Source: Nemertoderma westbladi (lineage: Eukaryota; Xenacoelomorpha; Nemertodermatida; Nemertodermatidae). Taken from it: DNA of 50,301 nt. Of this stretch, positions 10,459 through 22,300 are shown piece by piece; the stretch's first letter is position 1; each line of letters starts with the position of its first letter. The position numbers and the translations under genes were made by a program. The notes under the pieces are model-generated. The model searched no databases and was not told the DNA's origin. It saw only the letters and a list, made by a program, of their open reading frames with translations. Location: positions 1 to 50,301 of the forward strand of contig JAUCBJ010000076.1 in NCBI GenBank assembly GCA_032718475.1, written 5' to 3'.

Positions 10459-10632
10459 GTAAGTACACAATTATAGTACAGTGTTCGGATAAGAGGTAAG
10501 TACACAATTATAGTACAGTGTATGGAGAAGAGGTAAGTACACAATTATAGTACAGTGTTTGGAGAAGAGGTAAGTACACAATTATAGTAGTGTACGGAGA
10601 AGAGGAAAGTACACAAGTACAGTAGGAAAGAA
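10441..10632 (+). repeat. 37-bp tandem repeat of the exon-intron junction
   Basis: The unit ACAGTGTACGGAGAAGAG joined to GTAAGTACACAATTATAGT starts inside the exon. Donors GAG|GTAAGT recur at 10459, 10496, 10533 and 10570, exactly 37 bp apart. The fifth copy has GAGGAAAGT, which destroys the GT, and is followed by CACAAGTACAGTAGGAAAG, the form seen in the satellite at 26.6 kb. Units 2 to 4 differ by single bases (TTCGGATAA, TATGGAGAA, TTTGGAGAA). Confidence 0.95.
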
Positions 10633-10639
10633 GACAAGT

Positions 10640-11220
10640 ATCTTGGAAAATCTCTTAGTGTTAGTTGGCCAGTGGGGTCTTTCACCATGAACATTGGTTT
10701 GTCTATCAGTTTCTATCTTAGGTTGAGAATCTCTACTTGTACCATGTCCGGACTGAATTGCATTGTCGGTACACACATTGCTGTAATTTTCGTTTGTTAA
10801 AGCATCATAATAGTTAACACAAGGGGTAGTTACATAATCACGACTTTAAGGTACCACCTATATTTCCATGTCTGTATGTAGTTGTAGTATTACAGTAGTA
10901 CAGTAGTAGAGTTGGTCATTCCTGCTTGCACATGCTTATCCAGGTTTCTTGCACTCAAAATTTCACTGGTTTCAGCATTAGTGTTCTGTAAATTAGACGT
11001 TTCACTCGACGCTCCACTCTTGCTTGTTTGTAAGTTAGTCTCATTATTCCATCCATGGTGCCTGATGCTGGTGCTGGTTTTTGGTAGCATACGGTCTCCC
11101 CTTGTTAATGACATTCTCAGTTGCTGCTATTTCAATATCAGTTTGTCTATGCTGCTCACTATTCCTGTGTCCTCTGGCTTTATTGGAAGACCTGTCCACA
11201 ATGTCAGTGGCGTCACCAGA
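10640..11220 (-). pseudogene. Unidentified coding-like remnant in three frame segments
   Basis: Three adjacent minus-strand frames look coding by composition but need frameshifts to connect. They are a segment with DIVDRSSNKARGHRNSEQHR (about 11220-11040), one with SGASSETSNLQNTNAETSEI (11114-10890) and one with VNYYDALTNENYSN and ERPHWPTNTKRFSK (about 10836-10640). The last ends where repeat-like sequence begins. I recognise no domain. It is polar, Asn/Thr/Ser/Gln-rich sequence that could be the ORF1 or gag of a mobile element, or exons of an unknown gene. The assignment is weak. Confidence 0.3.
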
Positions 11221-11714
11221 TCATGGCGAGCCGGGGCGACCGCATGGGCCGGAACGAAACACATGAAACCCCATCCAGACCACCACAAATTAATGATATT
11301 TTTCAACACCGTATTGTAAATGATATTAACGGGACAACTAACTGGCTCAGAGAAATTAATAAGATTGGGTAGTGCAATATACAGTAGGGAACAGTACTAT
11401 TAAATCTAGCAAATCATTTTTATCTTGCGAAATTTAGATACTACCGTCTGAGTGTAGGTTGGAGGGAAATTTGAAATAGGAATTGCTGGTAACTTACTGT
11501 TGTAGCGTTGTTGGCTATTTTAGTACTCGTAATTGGTTTACATCCGACTGACCGACTGTTACTGTATCTCTTCGAATAAGAGCCCACCCCCTCGAATAAA
11601 CGCTCCCTGACCATCCTCATCCAAACATCTTAATTAAACGCCTTCCTCGAATAAACGCCACGGCGTTTATCAATATGTATTTCACCATGGACTGGAATAT
11701 AAGGTCAAAAAATG

Positions 11715-11734
11715 CCCCCCCCCCCCCCCCCCCC
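11715..11734 (+). repeat. Poly-C tract of 20 bases
   Basis: There are 20 consecutive C residues. Runs this long are prone to sequencing length error, so the exact count is not reliable. Confidence 0.95.
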
Positions 11735-12030
11735 AACAATAAAAAAAATTCGACAAATCTTCAGTGATAATTAGTGATTAATTTTTTTTTTGTTTTCTTA
11801 CATTTTTATACTGTACATCTGTAATAATTTAAAATCCAATTACAGTAGTTAGCATATTGATGTAATTATAATTAAAGCGCAACATCTTTACTTTCAAGAA
11901 CATATGTAATAATGTTATAATTTTTTAATAAAAGTAGGTAAGGCAGACAGGTTATTATCACCTTCGCTAAGATAAAGGATCGTAAAGTTGCCATTTTAAA
12001 TATTCAATTTTTGCGCTTCTTATTGTTAAC

Positions 12031-12055
12031 GGGAGGGGGGGTGGTGGGTGGGGGG
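12031..12055 (+). other. G-quadruplex-forming G-rich block
   Basis: Runs of 3, 7, 3 and 6 G residues are separated by loops of 1, 4 and 1 bases. This fits the usual four-run rule for an intramolecular G-quadruplex. Confidence 0.7.
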
Positions 12056-12243
12056 CGGCTTAACAAAAGTTTACACAAACGGAAAGTTTACACTCAATTG
12101 CATCCCTTTTTAGGGGTCAATTTGTTTGGCTAAAACGTTTATCACATAAATGAGACAGTTGCGTTAATTCTATACTCGATACTTCATTTTCTTTTTACAG
12201 TTTAATATTTTTATGGTTTTGATCGAGACAGGGGGGGATAGTT

Positions 12244-12915
12244 CTTTTTAAAGAACACAAGTGAACACACAAGAACACACCCGAACACTCTACAAAAACT
12301 GCCGAACACAATCGAACACAGTCGAAAATAGACAGAGCACAAAAAATTAATACCGGGTACCAACTTTTAGATAAAATTAGCCACGCGTATTAGCTAATAG
12401 GCCTGTTTGCCTGTGTACTGGAATAGCTTGGTCTGGGAATGATTGCTGAGGATATGAATTAGGAAATTACTGTAGGCCCGTTACCGTACGTACTGAACAC
12501 AACGTACGGTACAACATAGGTACCGGTACTTACCTGCCTTCTACTGCACTGGAATATAAAGAGCTGGGTCCCGGTTATGTGCCTACCCTGACAGGTACCG
12601 GTAGGGATCTCTGTCCCGGTGCTAACCACACTTAACTTAAGGCTACTACGTTGTTAAATTATTATTAGTTGTCGGTTTACTGTAGGCTAGGCCTGATCTG
12701 ACAAGAAATGAATATTTAATTTCGCGACAATTTTATTCAATAATTTCGGGAATTTTCTCATAGAAAAGCAACGCGTGGCTAATTTTATCTAAAAGTTGGT
12801 ACCCGGTGTTATTTTTTTGTGCTCTTTATATTTTCGACTGTGTTCGATTGTGTTCGGCAGTTTTTGGAGTGTGTTCGGGTGTGTTCTACTGTGTTCGCTT
12901 GTGTTCTGTAAAAAG
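12244..12915. mobile_element. MITE-like element with 145-bp terminal inverted repeats
   Basis: The left arm (12244-12388) and right arm (12771-12915) are reverse complements over 145 bp with only scattered mismatches. Shared blocks include ACAAAAACTGCCGAACACAA, CGGGTACCAACTTTTAGATA and AAATTAGCCACGCGT. Inside each arm the subterminal motif GAACACA recurs every 9 to 10 bp, which looks like transposase binding sites. The roughly 380-bp core has no open frame of note. A clear target-site duplication is not visible. It fits a non-autonomous DNA transposon whose superfamily I cannot name. Confidence 0.85.
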
Positions 12916-12944
12916 GGAAACTGGACGCCGTTAAATTCTCAATT

Positions 12945-13090
12945 TAGGGAAAGGAGCAGGTTACAGTGGCACGTTATTCCAACCAAAACAATAAACAAAA
13001 GTTAATACAATAGGTTACAGTTTTATTTTTAGAGATAATCATCTGTTATTTGCGTCGAATTTCCCCTGGAAAGGGATGAATTTTGTTTGC
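12945..13090 (+). repeat. Dispersed repeat, copy C
   Basis: GGAGCAGGTTACAGTGGCAC and TTCCAACCAAAACAATAAAC match the reverse complement of 6680-6757. TTATTTGCGTCGAATTTCCC followed by CTGGAAAGGGATGAAT matches 5149-5185. The copy starts about 30 bp right of the MITE-like element. Past its right end comes a C-rich (CCCCCT)3 run near 13100-13117. Confidence 0.6.
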
Positions 13091-13377
13091 GTCGAAAGTC
13101 CCCCTCCCCCTCCCCCTATCTGTTTTGATCGTAATTAACTCTAGTAATGAATCAACCAGTAAATTTTGGATGGAGTGTTTTTAAGAAAGAGGCAGCACTC
13201 TTCCACAGCTTGTTGCATCCTGGTACAACGTACCAATTTACAAAGAAACGAAGCGTGATGGTAATTACATAATAAATGTTAAGTAGATGGGGTATAGAAT
13301 GAAATCCTGACAGTAATATTAAATATCCCGCCCAAATGTTTCAAGTAAAATATATTTTGTAGTCAAAAAATAATTAC
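13091..13377. other. Spacer before the 13-kb satellite
   Basis: No gene is seen. It is C-rich near 13100 and otherwise AT-rich. Confidence 0.6.
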
Positions 13378-16300
13378 TGCGAGCTAAAAATACTCACGGG
13401 CTAAGGAGACTCGTGGGCTAAGAATACCCACTGTGTGCGGGCTAAGAATACTCGTGGGCTAAGAATACCCACTCCGTGCGGGCTAAGAATACTCGTGGGC
13501 TAAGAATACCCACTGTGTGCGGGATAAGAATACTCACGGGCTAAGAATATCCACTCCGTGCGGGCTAAGAATACTCGCGGGCTAAGAATACCCACTGTGT
13601 GCGGGCTAAGAATACTCGTGGGCTAAGAATACCCACTGTGTGCGGGCTAAGAATACTCGTGGGCTAAGAATACCCACTGTGTGCGGGCAAAGAATACTCG
13701 TGGTCTAAGAATACCCACTGTGTGCGGGATAAGAATACTCACGGGCTAAGAATATCCACTCCGTGCGGGCTAAGAATACTCGCGGGCTAAGAATACCCAC
13801 TGTGTGCGGGCTAAGAATACTCGCGGGCTAAGAATACCCACTGTGTGCGGGATAAGAATACTCACGGGCTAAGAATATCCACTCCGTGCGGGCTAAGAAT
13901 ACTCGCGGGCTAAGAATACCCACTGTGTGCGGGCAAAGAATACTCGTGGGCTAAGAATACCCACTGTGTGCGGGCTAAGAATACTCGTGGGCTAAGAATA
14001 CCCACTGTGTGCGGGCAAAGAATACTCGTGGTCTAAGAATACCCACTGTGTGCGGGATAAGAATACTCGCGGGCTAAGAATACCCACTGTGTGCGGGCTA
14101 AGAATACTCGCGGGCTAAGAATACCCACTGTGTGCGGGCTAAGAATACTCGTGGGCTAAGAATATCCACTCCGTGCGGGCTAAGAATACTCGCGGGCTAA
14201 GAATACCCACTGTGTGCGGGCAAAGAATACTCGTGGGCTAAGAATACCCACTCTGTGCGGGCTAAGAATACTCACGGGCTAAGAATATCCACTCCGTGCG
14301 GGCTAAGAATACTCGCGGGCTAAGAATACCCACTGTGTGCGGGCTAAGAATACTCGCGGGCTAAGAATACCCACTGTGTGCGGGCTAAGAATACTCGTGG
14401 TCTAAGAATACCCACTGTGTGCGGGCTAAGAATACTCGTGGGCTAAGAATACCCACTGTGTGCGGGCAAAGAATACTCGTGGTCTAAGAATACCCACTGT
14501 GTGCGGGATAAGAATACTCACGGGCTAAGAATATCCACTCCGTGCGGGCTAAGAATACTCGCGGGCTAAGAATACCCACTGTGTGCGGGCTAAGAATACT
14601 CGTGGGCTAAGAATACCCACTGTGTGCGGGCAAAGAATACTCGTGGGCTAAGAATACCCACTGGGTGCGGGCTAAGAATACTCGTGGGCTAAGAATATCC
14701 ACTCCGTGCGGGCTAAGAATACTCGTGGTCTAAGAATACCCACTGTGTGCGGGATAAGAATACTCACGGGCTAAGAATATCCACTCCGTGCGGGCTAAGA
14801 ATACTCGCGGGCTAAGAATACCCACTGTGTGCGGGCTAAGAATACTCGTGGGCTAAGAATACCCACTGTGTGCGGGCTAAGAATACTCGTGGGCTAAGAA
14901 TACCCACTGTGTGCGGGCAAAGAATACTCGTGGTCTAAGAATACCCACTGTGTGCGGGATAAGAATACTCGCGGGCTAAGAATACCCACTGTGTGCGGGC
15001 AAAGAATACTCGTGGGCTAAGAATACCCACTGTGTGCGGGCTAAGAATACTCGTGGGCTAAGAATACCCACTGTGTGCGGGCTAAGAATACTCGTGGGCT
15101 AAGAATACCCACTGTGTGCGGGCAAAGAATACTCGTGGGCTAAGAATACCCACTGTGTGCGGGCTAAGAATACTCGTGGGCTAAGAATATCCACTGTGTG
15201 CGGGCTAAGAATACCCACTGTGTGCGGGCAAAGAATACTCGTGGGCTAAGAATACCCACTGTGTGCGGGCTAAGAATACTCGTGGGCTAAGAATACCCAC
15301 TGTGTGCGGGCTAAGAATACTCGTGGGCTAAGAATACCCACTGTGTGCGGGCAAAGAATACTCGCGGGCTAAGAATACCCACTGTGTGCGGGCTAAGAAT
15401 ACTCGTGGTCTAAGAATACCCACTGTGTGCGGGATAAGAATACTCGCGGGCTAAGAATATCCACTCCGTGCGGGCAAAGAATACTCGCGGGCTAAGAATA
15501 CCCACTGTGTGCGGGCAAAGAATACTCGTGGTCTAAGAATACCCACTGTGTGCGGGATAAGAATATCCACTCCGTGCGGGCTAAGAATACTCGCGGGCTA
15601 AGAATACCCACTGTGTGCGGGCTAAGAATACTCGTGGGCTAAGAATACCCACTGTGTGCGGGCAAAGAATACTCGCGGGCTAAGAATACCCACTGTGTGC
15701 GGGCAAAGAATACTCGTGGGCTAAGAATACCCACTGTGTGCGGGCTAAGAATACTCGTGGGCTAAGAATACCCACTGTGTGCGGGCAAAGAATACTCGTG
15801 GGCTAAGAATACCCACTGTGTGCGGGCTAAGAATATCCACTCCGTGCGGGCTAAGAATACTCGCGGGCTAAGAATACCCACTGTGTGCGGGCTAAGAATA
15901 CTCGTGGGCTAAGAATACCCACTGTGTGCGGGCAAAGAATACTCGTGGGCTAAGAATACCCACTGGGTGCGGGCTAAGAATACTCGTGGGCTAAGAATAT
16001 CCACTCCGTGCGGGCTAAGAATACTCGTGGTCTAAGAATACCCACTGTGTGCGGGATAAGAATACTCACGGGCTAAGAATATCCACTCCGTGCGGGCTAA
16101 GAATACTCGCGGGCTAAGAATACCCACTGTGTGCGGGCTAAGAATACTCGTGGGCTAAGAATACCCACTGTGTGCGGGCTAAGAATACTCGTGGGCCAAG
16201 AATACCCACTGTGTGCGGGCTAAGAATACTCGTGGGCTAAGAATACCCACTCCGTGCGGGCTAAGAATACCCACTGTGTGCGGGCTAAGAATACTCGTGG

Positions 16301-19300
16301 GCTAAGAATACCCACTGTGTGCGGGCTAAGAATACTCGTGGGCTAAAAATATCCACTCCGTGCGGGCTAAGAATACTCGCGGGCTAAGAATACCCACTGT
16401 GTGCGGGCTAAGAATACTCGTGGGCTAAGAATACCCACTGTGTGCGGGCAAAGAATACTCGTGGGCTAAGAATACCCACTGTGTGCGGGCTAAGAATACC
16501 CACTCCGTGCGGGCTAAGAATACCCACTCCGTGCGGGCTAAGAATACCCACTGTGTGCGGGCTAAGAATACTCGTGGGCTAAGAATACCCACTGTGTGCG
16601 GGCAAAGAATACTCGTGGGCTAAGAATACCCACTGTGTGCGGGCTAAGAATACCCACTCCGTGCGGGCTAAGAATACCCACTGTGTGCGGGCTAAGAATA
16701 CCCACTCCGTGCGGGCTAAGAATACCCACTCCGTGCGGGCTAAGAATACCCACTGTGTGCGGGCTAAGAATACTCGTGGGCTAAGAATACCCACTGTGTG
16801 CGGGCTAAGAATACTCGTGGGCTAAGAATACCCACTGTGTGCGGGCAAAGAATACTCGTGGGCTAAGAATACCCACTGTGTGCGGGCTAAGAATACTCGT
16901 GGGCTAAGAATACCCACTGTGTGCGGGCAAAGAATACTCGTGGGCTAAGAATACCCACTGTGTGCGGGCTAAGAATACTCGTGGGCTAAGAATACCCACT
17001 GTGTGCGGGCTAAGAATACTCGTGGGCTAAGAATACCCACTGTGTGCGGGCTAAGAATACTCGCGGGCTAAGAATACCCACTGTGTGCGGGCTAAGAATA
17101 CTCGTGGGCTAAGAATACCCACTGTGTGCGGGCAAAGAATACTCGTGGGCTAAGAATACCCACTGTGTGCGGGCTAAGAATACTCGTGGGCTAAGAATAC
17201 CCACTGTGTGCGGGCTAAGAATACTCGTGGGCTAAGAATACCCACTGTGTGCGGGCTAAGAATACTCGTGGGCTAAGAATACCCACTGTGTGCGGGCTAA
17301 GAATACTCGTGGGCTAAGAATACCCACTGTGTGCGGGCAAAGAATACTCGCGGGCTAAGAATACCCACTGTGTGCGGGCAAAGAATACTCGTGGGCTAAG
17401 AATACCCACTGTGTGCGGGCAAAGAATACTCGTGGTCTAAGAATACCCACTGTGTGCGGGATAAGAATACTCACGGGCTAAGAATATCCACTCCGTGCGG
17501 GCTAAGAATACTCGCGGGCTAAGAATACCCACTGTGTGCGGGCTAAGAATACTCGTGGGCTAAGAATACCCACTGTGTGCGGGCAAAGAATACTCGTGGG
17601 CTAAGAATACCCACTGGGTGCGGGCTAAGAATACTCGTGGGCTAAGAATATCCACTCCGTGCGGGCTAAGAATACTCGTGGTCTAAGAATACCCACTGTG
17701 TGCGGGATAAGAATACTCACGGGCTAAGAATATCCACTCCGTGCGGGCTAAGAATACTCGCGGGCTAAGAATACCCACTGTGTGCGGGCTAAGAATACTC
17801 GTGGGCTAAGAATACCCACTGTGTGCGGGCTAAGAATACTCGTGGGCTAAGAATACCCACTGTGTGCGGGCAAAGAATACTCGTGGTCTAAGAATACCCA
17901 CTGTGTGCGGGATAAGAATACTCGTGGGCTAAAAATATCCACTCCGTGCGGGCTAAGAATACTCGCGGGCTAAGAATACCCACTGTGTGCGGGCTAAGAA
18001 TACTCGTGGGCTAAGAATACCCACTGTGTGCGGGCAAAGAATACTCGCGGGCTAAGAATACCCACTGTGTGCGGGCAAAGAATACTCGTGGTCTAAGAAT
18101 ACCCACTGTGTGCGGGATAAGAATACTCGTGGGCTAAAAATATCCACTCCGTGCGGGCTAAGAATACTCGCGGGCTAAGAATACCCACTGTGTGCGGGCT
18201 AAGAATACTCGTGGGCTAAGAATACCCACTGTGTGCGGGCAAAGAATACTCGCGGGCTAAGAATACCCACTGTGTGCGGGCAAAGAATACTCGTGGGCTA
18301 AGAATACCCACTGTGTGCGGGCTAAGAATACTCGTGGTCTAAGAATACCCACTGTGTGCGGGATAAGAATACTCACGGGCTAAGAATATCCACTCCGTGC
18401 GGGCTAAGAATACTCGCGGGCTAAGAATACCCACTGTGTGCGGGCTAAGAATACTCGTGGGCTAAGAATACCCACTGTGTGCGGGCTAAGAATACTCGTG
18501 GGCTAAGAATACCCACTGTGTGCGGGCAAAGAATACTCGTGGTCTAAGAATACCCACTGGGTGCGGGCTAAGAATACTCGTGGGCTAAGAATACCCACTG
18601 TGTGCGGGCTAAGAATACTCGTGGGCTAAGAATACCCACTGTGTGCGGGCAAAGAATACTCGTGGTCTAAGAATACCCACTCCGTGCGGGCTAAGAATAC
18701 TCGTGGTCTAAGAATACCCACTGTGTGCGGGATAAGAATACTCGTGGGCTAAAAATATCCACTCCGTGCGGGCTAAGAATACTCGCGGGCTAAGAATACC
18801 CACTGTGTGCGGGCTAAGAATACTCGTGGGCTAAGAATACCCACTGTGTGCGGGCTAAGAATACTCGCGGGCTAAGAATACCCACTGTGTGCGGGCAAAG
18901 AATACTCGTGGGCTAAGAATATCCACTCCGTGCGGGCAAAGAATACTCGTGGTCTAAGAATACCCACTGTGTGCGGGCTAAGAATACTCGTGGTCTAAGA
19001 ATATCCACTGTGTGCGGGATAAGAATACCCACTGGGTGCGGGCTAAGAATACTCGCGGGCTAAGAATACCCACTGTGTGCGGGCTAAGAATACTCGTGGG
19101 CTAAGAATACCCACTGTGTGCGGGCTAAGAATACTCGTGGTCTAAGAATATCCACTGTGTGCGGGATAAGAATACCCACTGGGTGCGGGCTAAGAATACT
19201 CGTGGTCTAAGAATATCCACTGTGTGCGGGATAAGAATACCCACTGGGTGCGGGCTAAGAATACTCGCGGGCTAAGAATACCCACTGTGTGCGGGCTAAG

Positions 19301-22300
19301 AATACTCGCGGGCTAAGAATACCCACTGTGTGCGGGCAAAGAATACTCGCGGGCTAAGAATACCCACTGTGTGCGGGCAAAGAATACTCGTGGGCTAAGA
19401 ATACCCACTGGGTGCGGGCTAAGAATACTCGTGGGCTAAGAATATCCACTCCGTGCGGGCTAAGAATACTCGTGGTCTAAGAATACCCACTGTGTGCGGG
19501 ATAAGAATACTCACGGGCTAAGAATATCCACTCCGTGCGGGCTAAGAATACTCGCGGGCTAAGAATACCCACTGTGTGCGGGCTAAGAATACTCGTGGGC
19601 TAAGAATACCCACTGTGTGCGGGCTAAGAATACTCGTGGGCTAAGAATACCCACTGTGTGCGGGCTAAGAATACTCGTGGGCTAAGAATACCCACTCAGT
19701 GCGGGCTAAGAATACCCACTGTGTGCGGGCTAAGAATACTCGTGGGCTAAGAATACCCACTGTGTGCGGGCTAAGAATACTCGTGGGCTAAGAATATCCA
19801 CTCCGTGCGGGCTAAGAATACTCGCGGGCTAAGAATACCCACTGTGTGCGGGCTAAGAATACTCGTGGGCTAAGAATACCCACTGTGTGCGGGCAAAGAA
19901 TACTCGTGGGCTAAGAATACCCACTGTGTGCGGGCTAAGAATACTCGTGGGCTAAGAATACCCACTGTGTGCGGGCTAAGAATACTCGTGGGCTAAGAAT
20001 ACCCACTGTGTGCGGGCAAAGAATACTCGTGGGCTAAGAATACCCACTGTGTGCGGGCTAAGAATACTCGTGGGCTAAGAATACCCACTGTGTGCGGGCT
20101 AAGAATACTCGTGGGCTAAGAATACCCACTGTGTGCGGGCTAAGAATACTCGTGGGCTAAGAATACCCACTGTGTGCGGGCTAAGAATACTCGCGGGCTA
20201 AGAATACCCACTGTGTGCGGGCTAAGAATACTCGTGGGCTAAGAATACCCACTGTGTGCGGGCAAAGAATACTCGTGGGCTAAGAATACCCACTGTGTGC
20301 GGGCAAAGAATACTCGTGGGCTAAGAATACCCACTGTGTGCGGGCTAAGAATACTCGTGGTCTAAGAATACCCACTGTGTGCGGGCTAAGAATACTCGCG
20401 GGCTAAGAATACCCACTGTGTGCGGGCAAAGAATACTCGCGGTCTAAGAATACCCACTGTGTGCGGGCTAAGAATACTCGTGGGCTAAGAATACCCACTG
20501 TGTGCGGGCAAAGAATACTCGTGGTCTAAGAATACCCACTGTGTGCGGGCTAAGAATACCCACTGTGTGCGGGCTAAGAATACTCGCGGGCTAAGAATAC
20601 CCACTGTGTGCGGGCAAAGAATACTCGCGGTCTAAGAATACCCACTGTGTGCGGGCTAAGAATACTCGTGGGCTAAGAATACCCACTGTGTGCGGGCAAA
20701 GAATACTCGTGGTCTAAGAATACCCACTGTGTGCGGGATAAGAATACTCACGGGCTAAGAATATCCACTCCGTGCGGGCTAAGAATACTCGCGGGCTAAG
20801 AATACCCACTGTGTGCGGGCTAAGAATACTCGTGGGCTAAGAATACCCACTGTGTGCGGGCAAAGAATACTCGTGGGCTAAGAATACCCACTGGGTGCGG
20901 GCTAAGAATACTCGTGGGCTAAGAATATCCACTCCGTGCGGGCTAAGAATACTCGTGGTCTAAGAATACCCACTGTGTGCGGGATAAGAATACTCACGGG
21001 CTAAGAATATCCACTCCGTGCGGGCTAAGAATACTCGCGGGCTAAGAATACCCACTGTGTGCGGGCTAAGAATACTCGCGGGCTAAGAATACCCACTGTG
21101 TGCGGGCTAAGAATACTCGTGGGCTAAGAATACCCACTGTGTGCGGGCAAAGAATACTCGAGGTCTAAGAATACCCACTGTGTGCGGGATAAGAATACTC
21201 GTGGGCTAAAAATATCCACTCCGTGCGGGCTAAGAATACTCGCGGGCTAAGAATACCCACTGTGTGCGGGCTAAGAATACTCGTGGGCTAAGAATACCCA
21301 CTGTGTGCGGGCAAAGAATACTCGCGGGCTAAGAATACCCACTGTGTGCGGGCAAAGAATACTCGTGGGCTAAGAATACCCACTGTGTGCGGGCTAAGAA
21401 TACTCGTGGGCTAAGAATACCCACTGTGTGCGGGCAAAGAATACTCGCGGGCTAAGAATACCCACTGTGTGCGGGCAAAGAATACTCGTGGGCTAAGAAT
21501 ATCCACTCCGTGCGGGCAAAGAATACTCGTGGTCTAAGAATATCCACTGTGTGCGGGCTAAGAATACTCGTGGTCTAAGAATACCCACTGTGTGCGGGCT
21601 AAGAATACTCGTGGTCTAAGAATATCCACTGTGTGCGGGATAAGAATACCCACTGGGTGCGGGCTAAGAATACTCGTGGTCTAAGAATATCCACTGTGTG
21701 CGGGATAAGAATACCCACTGGGTGCGGGCTAAGAATACTCGCGGGCTAAGAATACCCACTGTGTGCGGGCTAAGAATACTCGTGGGCTAAGAATACCCAC
21801 TGTGTGCGGGCTAAGAATACTCGTGGTCTAAGAATATCCACTGTGTGCGGGATAAGAATACCCACTGGGTGCGGGCTAAGAATACTCGTGGTCTAAGAAT
21901 ATCCACTGTGTGCGGGATAAGAATACCCACTGGGTGCGGGCTAAGAATACTCGCGGGCTAAGAATACCCACTGTGTGCGGGCTAAGAATACTCGCGGGCT
22001 AAGAATACCCACTGTGTGCGGGCAAAGAATACTCGCGGGCTAAGAATACCCACTGTGTGCGGGCAAAGAATACTCGCGGGCTAAGAATACCCACTGTGTG
22101 CGGGATAAGAATACTCGTGGGCTAAGAATACCCACTGTGTGCGGGCTAAGAATACCCACTGGGTGCGGGCTAAGAATACTCGCGGGCTAAGAATACCCAC
22201 TGTGTGCGGGCTAAGAATACTCGTGGGCTAAGAATACCCACTGTGTGCGGGCTAAGAATACTCGTGGGCTAAGAATACCCACTGTGTGCGGGCAAAGAAT

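Larger units (their letters stand above)
11221..12243. other. Non-genic DNA with G/C runs
   Basis: A 49-codon plus-strand frame starts at 11223 (MASRGDRMGRNETHE) and ends at 11372, and I cannot assign it. A repeat of TCGAATAAACGC (about 11575-11660) ends in the palindrome TAAACGCC-AC-GGCGTTTA (11652-11669). The poly-C run and the G-rich block are listed separately. I see nothing else. Confidence 0.45.
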
